DNA from: Erwinia tasmaniensis Et1/99
GTDB lineage: Bacteria; Pseudomonadota; Gammaproteobacteria; Enterobacterales; Enterobacteriaceae
Length of the DNA: 46,159 nt
NCBI RefSeq assembly: GCF_000026185.1
Contig: NC_010693.1
Span: 1 to 46,159 of the forward strand
Direction of reading: 5' to 3'
Of the stretch, positions 7,868 through 15,603 are shown in pieces. The position numbers and the translations under genes are program-made. Numbering within the stretch: position 1 is the first letter of the stretch; every line of letters starts with the position of its first letter. The notes beneath the pieces are model-generated. The model saw only the letters and a list, made by a program, of their open reading frames with translations. It made no database searches and was not told the DNA's origin.

Positions 7868-8110
7868 TACTACCAACAAAGCTCCATTGCTCATCAAGTT
7901 CACAGATGAATACAACATCAGCATGCGCAACTGGATAGGACGTTATTCGCCTTGGCGAGAGTTTTTTAAAGTGGGGAAACAGTATTAATACCGACTTTAA
8001 ACGTTCTTGCGGTATCACGGACACCAGCTCCATTGCATGCCATCTCGGTAATCTGTTCTTTGACGCTATGTTTACTAGCTTCATAGAAATCGGTCGCGGC
8101 CTTTAGGGTT
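7868..8110 (-). pseudogene. IS1-family transposase remnant (end of insA and start of insB)
   Basis: On the reverse strand one frame reads TEMACNGAGVRDTARTFKVG (InsA helix-turn-helix part) and stops at TAA. The next frame, reached at the A6C slip site typical of IS1, reads KKLSPRRITSYPVAHADVVF and then DEQWSFVGS of InsB. The insB sequence stops abruptly at the edge of the miniature element (7867), so the catalytic part is absent. Confidence 0.75.
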
Positions 8111-8425
8111 TTGACCATGACGGTATACTTGAATAGATTGGCATCGTGGACAATGAACAGTAACGCTGGCTATGATGAAGCCTCAAAAGCCTAATCATAC
8201 CTCAATTCAACCAATTAGAGGCATTACCTAAAATACTTAGACGAAAAGGCATAACGCTTCTCTTTATTAATCACCGTACCTTAGTTCTAAGAGAGAAAAG
8301 AAGTGAACGGAAATATCAAAAAAGTTTATATAAAATAAAATTTTGGCTAATTAATAGTCACATCATCTTAATACTCAGGGAATGTGCTAGCATAGCCGTC
8401 TAGATTAACGAGGGATGAGCGATTT
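8111..8425. other. AT-rich intergenic region upstream of the IclR regulator
   Basis: No gene seen. Its AT content rises sharply from about 8190, marking the start of the metabolic island. A plausible promoter for the regulator lies in 8340-8395 (TTGGCT near 8343 and TTAATACT near 8369), but it is weak by eye. GAGGGATGAG before ATG 8426 gives a ribosome site. Confidence 0.4.
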
Positions 8426-9118
8426 ATGGCGAATCAAAACAACGTACTTAAAACGGTTGAGAGGACGATACTAACACTCGAAGTGTTGAGTGAATCTCAA
8501 GAAAAGTTGAGCCTCTCTGATATCGCAGAAAAACTCTCTGTTAATAAAACAACCTTACATGGCCTTCTCAATACCTTAGTTATTCTTGGATACGCATTAA
8601 ATGAGAAGGGGATGTATAGCTTAAATAGTAGAATACAATTACTTTCTAAAGCGAATCAGAATAACAGATTAATAATTGACAGATACCATCATTATATTGA
8701 TAAAATAGCATATAAGACCTCGATCACCTGTTTTTTATCTATTCGAACGGGAAGTCATCATTATATGATTATTGACTATATCGAGCAGGATTATAAGTTA
8801 TCAATTAATGAAAAAAGACATGACTTCTTCTCAACCATTTCATCTGCCACCGGTAATATTTTTCTCGCCTATGATAAACCTTTACTTCACTCGCTACGTA
8901 AAGGTGGGTTTATTACACCAGTACTGGAACGTAAGATAAAAAAAATCCAGCAACAAGGCTATGCCGTGGATGTAGGTCAGGTTGAGCAGCAAACCTTCTG
9001 CCTTGCCTTTCCTATGATTTCTGAAGGGAAGCTTGACGCCTCTTTAAGCTTAGTCAGCCATTCAAAAGAACACCTTAAAAGCGTGTTAGACCGTGTTAAA
9101 CTTTTTTTAACACCTTGA
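8426..9118 (+). CDS. IclR-family transcriptional regulator
   Basis: 230 aa. The N-terminal winged helix-turn-helix (about 8-62: KTVERTILTLEVL, LSLSDIAEKLSVNKTTLHGLLNTL) is typical of IclR proteins. The C-terminal effector domain is present but short and diverged, ending VLDRVKLFLTP. It lies directly upstream of, and in the same direction as, a TPP-dependent dehydrogenase operon that it most likely controls in response to the substrate. Composition is much more AT-rich than the plasmid backbone, in keeping with acquisition together with the downstream genes. Confidence 0.85.
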   Translation: MANQNNVLKTVERTILTLEVLSESQEKLSLSDIAEKLSVNKTTLHGLLNTLVILGYALNEKGMYSLNSRIQLLSKANQNNRLIIDRYHHYIDKIAYKTSITCFLSIRTGSHHYMIIDYIEQDYKLSINEKRHDFFSTISSATGNIFLAYDKPLLHSLRKGGFITPVLERKIKKIQQQGYAVDVGQVEQQTFCLAFPMISEGKLDASLSLVSHSKEHLKSVLDRVKLFLTP

Positions 9119-9121
9119 TTA

Positions 9122-9142
9122 AAGTTTGGCATAGTCAAACTT
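9122..9142. promoter_or_regulatory. Palindrome between the regulator and the dehydrogenase genes
   Basis: AAGTTTG (9122-9128) and CAAACTT (9136-9142) are perfect inverted arms over 7 bp. It can act as the regulator's operator or as a weak terminator hairpin; it lacks a T tract. An AT-rich promoter-like stretch (CATAATATTATATTT, around 9170-9185) follows before the acoA start. Confidence 0.45.
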
Positions 9143-9290
9143 GGACCCGCTACATTTACTCTTACTCGCCATAATATTATATTTACCCACAACAAGAAGG
9201 CGAGGAAAATCCTTTACCTCACCTCTTTCTATCCACACCTGATAAATTAAATGATTTTATATAAAAAATTAAATTCCAATGAGGTTAATT

Positions 9291-10295
9291 ATGAGTAAAG
9301 AAATTATTGGCAAAAAATCACATGATTATAATCAAATAGCACCTAACTTATTATTACGTGCTTATAAGAGTATGAAAACAATTCGTGTATTTGAGGATCG
9401 CTTACATCAGGATTATGCGACAGGCACTATCCCGGGATTTGCCCACCTCTATGCCGGTCAGGAAGCGACCGCTGTTGGCATTATGTCACACCTATCCGAT
9501 AGCGATCAGATCGCCAGTACGCACCGTGGGCATGGTCACTGTATTGCAAAAGGCGTCGATGTCATCGCCATGATGAAAGAGATCTACGGCAAAGCCGGTG
9601 GTGTTTGTAATGGTAAAGGCGGTTCGATGCATATCGCTGACTTAAGTAAAGGGATGATGGGTGCAAACGGAATCTTAGGCGCTGGAGCCCCCTTAGTCTG
9701 CGGAGCTGCCTTAGCAGCGAAGATCCGTGCACAGGGAGACGTTGCAATCTGTTTTGGTGGTGATGGCGGAGTCAACCAAGGTGCCGTACTAGAAAGTATG
9801 AACCTAGCTACCGTGTGGAATCTCCCCCTCATGTTTGTTGTAGAAAATAATGATTATGCTCAATCAACGCCGCAAAAAAGATCTACGTCAGTCACAAGTT
9901 ATGAAGATCGTGCTAAAGGCTTCGGTATGCCGAGCGTCACCGTTGATGGACTGGACTTCTTCTCCGTTTATCTCGTAGCCGGTGAATTAATTGAACGTAT
10001 GCGTAACGGCGGTGGACCGGTACTACTGGAATGCAAAAATGTACGTTTCTATGGGCACTTCGAAGGTGATCAGCAAGCTTACCGCCCCGCAGGTGAAGTG
10101 GATCAGGCTCGTCGTGATAGAGATTGCTTGAAAATCTTTATCGATAAAGCTCAACAGCAAGGTATCTCGCTCGCTGCCTTAACCGAAATAGACCAGCAGG
10201 TTGCCGCGTTAATTGATGAAGCCGTTAACGCAGCTAAAGCCGCGCCTGAGCCGGAGGCTGATGCTTTATACCGCGACGTCTATGTGAATTACTGA
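9291..10295 (+). CDS. acoA: TPP-dependent dehydrogenase E1 alpha subunit (acetoin dehydrogenase AcoA-like)
   Basis: 334 aa from ATG 9291; the in-frame ATG 9279 is rejected because the GAGG ribosome site lies between the two. The thiamine pyrophosphate motif runs from GGDGGVNQGAVLESMNLA (Asp158) to FVVENNDYA (187-188). HLYAGQEA and THRGHGHCIAKG are hallmark stretches of acetoin and branched-chain 2-oxoacid E1 alpha chains. With the beta subunit it should cleave a 2-oxo or acyloin substrate and pass the acyl group to a lipoyl E2. The best family guess is acetoin dehydrogenase. No E2 (acoC) or E3 (acoL) gene lies on the plasmid, so either chromosomal partners are used or the pair works alone. 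Confidence 0.85.
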   Translation: MSKEIIGKKSHDYNQIAPNLLLRAYKSMKTIRVFEDRLHQDYATGTIPGFAHLYAGQEATAVGIMSHLSDSDQIASTHRGHGHCIAKGVDVIAMMKEIYGKAGGVCNGKGGSMHIADLSKGMMGANGILGAGAPLVCGAALAAKIRAQGDVAICFGGDGGVNQGAVLESMNLATVWNLPLMFVVENNDYAQSTPQKRSTSVTSYEDRAKGFGMPSVTVDGLDFFSVYLVAGELIERMRNGGGPVLLECKNVRFYGHFEGDQQAYRPAGEVDQARRDRDCLKIFIDKAQQQGISLAALTEIDQQVAALIDEAVNAAKAAPEPEADALYRDVYVNY

Positions 10296-10323
10296 TAGAA
10301 AATTTTAAGAATAGGATTTGACC

Positions 10324-11325
10324 ATGACCAGAATGATTTCAATGAAACTTGCCATCAACGAAGCGATGGACCAAGAAATGATGCAAGACCCGAATATCAT
10401 TATGTTCGGACAAGATACGGCAGGCGGGGTTGGCACAGGCGGTGAAGTCGATTGTTGGGGAGGTGTTTTAGGGGTAACGAAAGGCCTTTATACCAAACAT
10501 GGAGATCGTGTGATCGATGCTCCACCAACAGAGATGGCATATGTTGGGGCTGCAGTAGGCGCCGCAGCCTGTGGAGTCCGTACCATTGCAGAAGTCCCTT
10601 TTATTGATTTTATGGGTGTCTGCCTCGACCAGCTGATGAATCAGGCGGCCAAAATCCGCTATATGTTCGGCGGTAAAGCTGAAACACCACTGGTCGTCAG
10701 AACGATGGTCGGTGCGGGTATCAATGGTGCGGCTCAGCATTCCCAAATGCTGACCTCTCTTTTTACTCACATTCCAGGGTTAAAAGTGGTATGCCCTAGT
10801 AATGCGTACGATGCAAAAGGATTAATGATCCAAGCTATCCGTGATAACGATCCTGTTGTGTTCTGTGAACATAAAAATCTTTATGAGACTGAATGTGACG
10901 TCCCTGAGGAGAGTTATACCTTACCTTTCGGGAAGGCACGTATTGCACGCGAAGGTAGCGATGTGTCCATCATCACTTATGGTCAGATGGTTAACCGCAG
11001 TATAGACGCAGCCAAACAGCTAGCGACAAAGGGGATAAGTGTAGAAGTGGTTGATCTTCGTACTTTATCGCCACTCGATATCGAAACAGTTCTGGCCTCA
11101 GTAGCGAAGACACAACGCTTCGTTGCGGTAGATGAAGCCTATCCACGCTGTAATATCGCCACCGACATTGTCGCTCAAGTAGTCCCTAAACTCTTTGGAC
11201 TACTTAAGGGTGCACCGCAAGTCGTGAGTGCCCCTCATACTCCGGTACCTTTTTCGCCTAATTTGGAAGCGCTGTATATTCCAAGTGTCGAACAGATTTG
11301 CCAAGCCGTCGAGCGCACTTTCTAA
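10324..11325 (+). CDS. acoB: TPP-dependent dehydrogenase E1 beta subunit (acetoin dehydrogenase AcoB-like)
   Basis: 333 aa from ATG 10324 (a TTG two codons earlier is less likely; TAGGA sits about 8 nt ahead). It has the transketolase pyrimidine-domain signature (MISMKLAINEAMDQEMMQDPNIIMFGQD; VIDAPPTEMAYVGAAVGAA; AEVPFIDFMGVCLDQLMNQAAK) and the C-terminal domain (EVVDLRTLSPLDIETVLASV, FVAVDEAYP). It forms a heterotetramer with the alpha subunit 28 bp upstream. A terminator-like hairpin follows its stop. Confidence 0.87.
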   Translation: MTRMISMKLAINEAMDQEMMQDPNIIMFGQDTAGGVGTGGEVDCWGGVLGVTKGLYTKHGDRVIDAPPTEMAYVGAAVGAAACGVRTIAEVPFIDFMGVCLDQLMNQAAKIRYMFGGKAETPLVVRTMVGAGINGAAQHSQMLTSLFTHIPGLKVVCPSNAYDAKGLMIQAIRDNDPVVFCEHKNLYETECDVPEESYTLPFGKARIAREGSDVSIITYGQMVNRSIDAAKQLATKGISVEVVDLRTLSPLDIETVLASVAKTQRFVAVDEAYPRCNIATDIVAQVVPKLFGLLKGAPQVVSAPHTPVPFSPNLEALYIPSVEQICQAVERTF

Positions 11326-11333
11326 CTTAACTT

Positions 11334-11360
11334 ACCCTGATCGCGTTCCGGTCAGGGTTT
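11334..11360 (+). terminator. Hairpin between acoB and the HbpS-like gene
   Basis: ACCCTGA (11334-11340) pairs with TCAGGGT (11352-11358) and is followed by TTT. It probably reduces, but may not abolish, transcription of the small gene that begins 12 nt later. Confidence 0.65.
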
Positions 11361-11372
11361 TGGAGATTCGTT

Positions 11373-11807
11373 ATGTCACCGATAACCCCTTCGGTCTATT
11401 CACTACAACACATTACGGCTGAAGCAGCCGAATTGGCCAGCAAAACAGCGTTACGTTTAGCGGAAGAAATGGGTATCTTAATCTCGGTCGCCATAGTGGA
11501 TAATGGCGGGCACCTGCTTCATTTTGCTCGCCATGACGCGGCCCAATTCCTAACTATTGATGTCGCCATCAATAAAGCATGGACCGCAAGTAGCTTTGCG
11601 CTCCCCTCACATGCTTGGAATGAGATCGTTCAGCAGCCTTCTCTTGCCCCGCTATCACAAACGCCACGCTTTACCCCCGTTGCGGGAGGTTGTCCTCTCT
11701 ACTATCAAGATGGGATCATTGGTGCTATCGGCATTTCGGGCGGTAGCCCACAGCAAGATCACTACTTGGGCAACTGCACTGTTCAACATTTGGATTTCCA
11801 GAAGTAA
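11373..11807 (+). CDS. HbpS/GlcG-like (haem-degrading domain family) protein
   Basis: 144 aa. The pattern AEAAELASKTALRLAEEMGILISVAIVDNGGHLLHFARHDAA, then TIDVAINKAWTASSF and FTPVAGGCPLYYQDGIIGAIGISGG, is that of the GlcG/HbpS family (also the C-terminal part of PduO-like proteins). Members often sit in operons for small alcohol or hydroxyacid breakdown and bind haem or cobalamin-like ligands; the function is rarely known. ATG 11373 is preceded by GGAG. It lies at the end of the aco operon and is likely co-expressed by readthrough. Confidence 0.75.
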   Translation: MSPITPSVYSLQHITAEAAELASKTALRLAEEMGILISVAIVDNGGHLLHFARHDAAQFLTIDVAINKAWTASSFALPSHAWNEIVQQPSLAPLSQTPRFTPVAGGCPLYYQDGIIGAIGISGGSPQQDHYLGNCTVQHLDFQK

Positions 11808-11900
11808 GTCTGGATAACATTGATTAACTATCTTCTCTATCACCGCGCGTCGTTGGTTGAGAAATGACTAAAAACTCGACCGCCTGTTCTGACTGATTAT

Positions 11901-12107
11901 GGGGCTGATTCTCAGTGGAGCGAAAACTCACGTTAGGCGAGGAAGATCGTCTGAAAAATCGATTAATGGACAGCAGTGTCCGTTAAATGCAATTTAGCGA
12001 TTAAAAAAACACATCGTTTTGAGCGAGTTTTTCACTGTCCACAATGTTATGATTTATTGGACAAAAAAGCCTTAACGTGTGAAACCGTTCCGTTGAGCGT
12101 CGACCCC
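11901..12107. mobile_element. Tn3-derived inverted-repeat miniature element, complete copy 2 (207 bp)
   Basis: The left end (GGGGCTGATTCTCAGTGGAG, continuing to ACTCACGTTAGG at 11937) and the right end (reading inward from 12107: GGGGTCGACGCTCAACGG...) are opposed repeats that both resemble the 38-bp Tn3 IR. No coding sequence lies between. The interior has a 28-bp TGTCC-N18-GGACA site (12036-12063), like res subsite I, and another TGTCC half site near 11978. The right end abuts the broken transposase gene at 12107. A third, decayed copy lies at 36441-36645. Confidence 0.78.
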
Positions 12108-12843
12108 CTTGCATGGGAAACACTGGCGCTGGATGATGCACTGGACGTTCTGGACGCTATGCTGGCCGTTATCATCCGTGACGCCAGAAAGATTGGGCAG
12201 AAAAAACGGCTCCGCTCGCTGAAGGATCTGGATAAATCTGCATTGGCGCTCGCCAGCGCATGTTCGTACCTGCTGAAAGAAGAAACACCGGACGAATCAA
12301 TTCGTGCTGAGGTGTTCAGCTACATCCCTAGGCAAAAGCTGGCTGAAATCATCACGCTTGTCCGTGAAATTGACCGGCCCTCAGACGATAATTTACATGA
12401 CGAAATGGTGGAGCAGTACGGACGCGTTCGTCGTTTCATGCCCCATCTGCTGAATACCGTTAAATGTTCATCCGCACCTGCCGGGGTTACCACTCTGAAT
12501 GCCTGTGACTACCTCTTCCGGGAGTTCAGCTCAGGGCGGCAGTTTTTTGACGACGCACCAACGGAAATTATCAGTCGGTCATGGAAACGGCTGGTGATTA
12601 ACAAGGAAAAACATATTACCCGCAGGGGATACACGCTCTGCTTTCTCAGTAACCTGCAGGATAGTCTGAGACGGAGGGATGTCTACGTTACCGGCAGTAA
12701 CTAGTGGGGAGATCCCCGTGTAAGATTACTACAGGGTACTGACTGGCAGGCAAACCGGATTAAGGTTTATCGTTCTTTGGGGCACCCGACAGACCCGCTG
12801 GAAGCAATAAAATCTCTGGGTCATCAGTTTGATAGTCGTTACA
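12107..12843 (+). pseudogene. tnpA: Tn3-family transposase, middle fragment of a split, broken gene (continues at 18624)
   Basis: Reads PLAWETLALDDALDVLDAML through LVREIDRPSDDNLHDEMVEQ and SWKRLVINKEKHITRRGYTL, a Tn3-family TnpA. The N-terminal part is missing, cut by the miniature element at 12107. An in-frame TAG (12702-12704) interrupts it; beyond that the same frame continues WGDPRVRLLQGTDWQANRIK and ends GHQFDSRY at the insertion point of the 5,780-bp transposon. Reading resumes across that transposon at RQVAARLGENEAVELD. Non-functional. Confidence 0.85.
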
Positions 12844-12881
12844 GGGCTCCGTTTGGGAAACGGAAAATATTGTACGTTAAG
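12839..12881. repeat. 5-bp target duplication (TTACA) and left 38-bp inverted repeat of the nested transposon
   Basis: TTACA at 12839-12843 is followed by the 38-bp IR beginning GGGCTCCGTTTGGGAAACGG (12844-12881). The same IR in reverse, with one mismatch, is at 18586-18623, followed by TTACA (18624-18628). A 5-bp duplication is the hallmark of Tn3-family transposition. Confidence 0.95.
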
Positions 12882-12952
12882 CTCATTTTTTAAGCATGAC
12901 AACGTTGCACAGAAGCTTAAACGTACACACCGCTATGCAACGTAGGTCGTGA

Positions 12953-14779
12953 TCAATCGCTTAATGAAACAATGCCTTCAAGAATTTCTATAAGCTCAAT
13001 TTTGTCACTATCGCCATCTCTATAAGTAGAGCATTTTATGATCCTTTCGGCAGTCATTAAGGGCCAGAACTTGTCCAGTACGTCGTTAGGTTTCGTGTTG
13101 GTTGCCTTTCCTATGATTTTTTTAGCGTCACATGTATCAGTGAAAACAACCTGAACCCCTGTCTCATCTCTTATTAGGTCCGGGCAAAGATAATTTTCAA
13201 CTTCACGTTTACGTGTGGAAAAAAACATTTTTCCGGCCTCTTCCACTTCCTTCTTTCTTTTCTCTATCGAAAGAACTTGTGCTGGATCACCTCCAATATC
13301 TGAATCGAGAAAAACGCACCATGGAAGTCCAAGGTCATTTGCCAGATTTAATGTGACCCAATGTTTAACACTCCCGCACCCTCCAATAAGTATGGGCACA
13401 ATATTTACATCTTCCAGGTTAACAGGAATATCCCCTGATTTTTTTAAACATATTCCTGCATGCCTAAGGAAGGTTACATCTGATTTCCCCTCAACTAAAA
13501 CTATACCTTTAGCTCTTTCCATGCCGGTTTCTGGTAAAACTCCAAGACTTTCTGTCGCCTCCCTGAGAACTGCATTGTCTGGCATTTTTACAACAGGCTG
13601 TCCATCTTCGTCTTTTGTTACATAACGAATGCCTTCGACTGGAATTAATCCTGCTAAAGCTGGGACGTGTGTAGTTACAATAATTTGCCGATTAGGTTTA
13701 TTTGAAAGTAACAATAAAGCTTTCATCAACATAATTTGATAATTAGGGTGCTGTGATGTTTCTGGTTCTTCTATAGCGTAAATAACGTTGCGCGGGGTCC
13801 CTGATACTGCCTTCTCAGCCTCCGCTCTAAAAAAATTAAGTAAAATAAGTCGCCTTACACCACTTCCCCTTTTATTTATTGGAATTCCATTCTCACCATC
13901 TAGTGTAAAGTTAAATGTCCATTTAGGCTTTTCTTTAAACCGCGGAGTGAGTTCATTCGCAAGCTCTGGTGCCATTTCACGCAGTTTATCAAGAGTCCTC
14001 CCTGCAACATCTAATACACTGTCCTGGATTTCTTGTTCAAGAGCTGAAATCTTCCCTTGCAATGCAGCCTGAGCATCCTTAACAGCCTGTTGTAATGGGT
14101 TTTTTGCTTCAGAGTCACCATCGCTACTCTCCCTATCTGCCTTGAAAAGAGCAAAGGTTGGTAGTTGTTCAAGAATCCGCCCCCATATCGACTTAGTTTC
14201 TGTGCCTAATCCTTTATCCACATCAAGTAAAATTTCAGCACATTCATATGGCATAGCAGCATCTCTGATTGCTTGTCTCCATAACGATGCAGTTCGTTTA
14301 TCCTCCACTTTTTGTTCAACATCTTTTCCTATCGCTTTCAATTCTGATATTTTCATTCCCAGCAAATTGTTCAACGGTTCATTTACAGGGTGCTGGCAAC
14401 GGATGTATGTTTTATCTGGTTTTCCAGTTGTTGTTGCTTTGAATGTTTTTACAATTTCGAAACATTCATGACTATTTAATAAATGCTCAGAAGCCAAAGT
14501 CGTGCTCACTCGCTCATCAATAAGTATTACGGGTGGCAGATCATCAAACTCACAAGAAATTTCAAAGTGAGTATCCCCATTAGCCATGCTAAAGCAGTTC
14601 ATGTCATTTTTATCTGCTTTAATACCATCAATTTCAAAAAATATAGCTAATGCCTCAAGGATTGTTGACTTACCAAAATCATTGCGGCCTACAATTCCTG
14701 TCATGGCTTCATCGACAGGAATTTCTATTGTATTTCTGTAACCCCTGAAATTAGTAAGTTTGATCTTTTTGAGCCGCAT
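12953..14779 (-). CDS. OLD-family nuclease (ABC-type ATPase plus TOPRIM), transposon passenger
   Basis: 608 aa. An ATPase of SMC/RecF type: Walker A GRNDFGKST (31-39), signature GSGVRR (305-310), Walker B IYAIEEPETSQHP (333-345), H-loop TTHVPALAG (369-377). A coiled stretch lies near 225-270. A TOPRIM nuclease domain follows, with LVEGKSD (Glu430) and FLDSDIGGD (Asp492, Asp494). This is the domain order of OLD proteins, which include P2 Old and GajA of the Gabija defence system. No helicase partner (GajB/UvrD-like) is adjacent, so a solitary class of OLD is suggested. Transcribed divergently from tnpA; the resolvase stop lies 22 bp upstream of its start, so the two may share a message. An anti-phage role is inference. 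Confidence 0.9.
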   Translation of the reverse strand: MRLKKIKLTNFRGYRNTIEIPVDEAMTGIVGRNDFGKSTILEALAIFFEIDGIKADKNDMNCFSMANGDTHFEISCEFDDLPPVILIDERVSTTLASEHLLNSHECFEIVKTFKATTTGKPDKTYIRCQHPVNEPLNNLLGMKISELKAIGKDVEQKVEDKRTASLWRQAIRDAAMPYECAEILLDVDKGLGTETKSIWGRILEQLPTFALFKADRESSDGDSEAKNPLQQAVKDAQAALQGKISALEQEIQDSVLDVAGRTLDKLREMAPELANELTPRFKEKPKWTFNFTLDGENGIPINKRGSGVRRLILLNFFRAEAEKAVSGTPRNVIYAIEEPETSQHPNYQIMLMKALLLLSNKPNRQIIVTTHVPALAGLIPVEGIRYVTKDEDGQPVVKMPDNAVLREATESLGVLPETGMERAKGIVLVEGKSDVTFLRHAGICLKKSGDIPVNLEDVNIVPILIGGCGSVKHWVTLNLANDLGLPWCVFLDSDIGGDPAQVLSIEKRKKEVEEAGKMFFSTRKREVENYLCPDLIRDETGVQVVFTDTCDAKKIIGKATNTKPNDVLDKFWPLMTAERIIKCSTYRDGDSDKIELIEILEGIVSLSD

Positions 14780-14800
14780 GTGTAGTCCTTATTTTGTTTA

Positions 14801-15436
14801 TTAAAGATTTTTTTTATATATAGTCTGTATTCGACATACTTGCGAACAACTATATCCTGTCGCATCAGCTGTTTCTCGAATACTCAGTTTCTTAATCTGG
14901 CGGTAGTACAGTACTTTCTGATGACGCTCACTATCGGCTTGTTTACCCCGGTATTTACCCAGCGAATGAGCCCGCTCAATCCCCTGTTTTTGTCGCTGGC
15001 GGCGGCTCAGCCAGTCCTTATGCGACATTGCTGCCATCAGGTCGATAAGCATGTTATTGATGGCTGTTATAACAGCACAGGTGATCGGATCTGCCTGAGA
15101 AGGATCTTTATCTGATAGCGCCTGCCATGAGGTGGGAATATCCAGACTGACAATTCGCAGTTCGTGTTGTTCGATCTGTTTTTTCAGGGTCATCCAGTCA
15201 CTGTTACTCAGTCGAGTCAGTCGGTCTATCTGCTCGACCAGCAAAATATCATTACGGTGACTATCCATCAGTAAGCGCCCCAACTCTGGACGGTCAAGTT
15301 TTGTACCGCTGATATTCTCACGGTAGTAGCTGGCGATTTTATGTCCCCGTTCCTGGACAAACTGCTCCAGCATCTCTTTTGCCCGATCGGCAAACTGATC
15401 TTCCGTCGATGCCCTCAAATAAGCTCTGATGAACAT
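14801..15436 (-). CDS. tnpR: Transposon resolvase TnpR (serine recombinase)
   Basis: 211 aa, catalytic Ser10 in YLRASTEDQ, nearly identical to the orphan resolvase at 5519-6166 over the first ~200 residues. The C-terminal helix-turn-helix reads LSIRETADATGYSCSQVCRI. It resolves cointegrates at the res region just upstream (15437-15560) and probably represses both tnpR and tnpA. One substitution worth noting against the other copy is SQADPITCAV versus SQADPITRAV. Confidence 0.93.
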   Translation of the reverse strand: MFIRAYLRASTEDQFADRAKEMLEQFVQERGHKIASYYRENISGTKLDRPELGRLLMDSHRNDILLVEQIDRLTRLSNSDWMTLKKQIEQHELRIVSLDIPTSWQALSDKDPSQADPITCAVITAINNMLIDLMAAMSHKDWLSRRQRQKQGIERAHSLGKYRGKQADSERHQKVLYYRQIKKLSIRETADATGYSCSQVCRIQTIYKKNL

Positions 15437-15560
15437 TTTTTTACCACTTTATCGCATTTAGGTTATTGCATTTATTCTATCGCATATAGGTTATGTCATT
15501 AGGCGAGTGCCGTCACGTTTTGGCTATGGCATCAGAGTGTACCCTTATGCGATAAGCATT
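15437..15560. promoter_or_regulatory. res site and divergent promoter region
   Basis: Between the divergent tnpR and tnpA genes lie repeated and inverted units: TTATCGCATTTAGGTTAT, then TATCGCATATAGGTTATG (two near-direct copies about 30 bp apart), CGTCACGTTTTGGCTATGG and, further right, TTATGCGATAA. They match the pattern of resolvase-binding subsites and recur, minus one unit, before the orphan resolvase. Confidence 0.7.
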
Positions 15561-15603
15561 TTTGTTAAAAATACCGCATCGAATAATTTATGAGGGAAAC
15601 TAT

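Noticed and set aside
7779..8084. 101-codon reverse frame as a novel protein
   Set aside because: It is a read-through of IS1 insA in the wrong frame, the insB start and the miniature element end.
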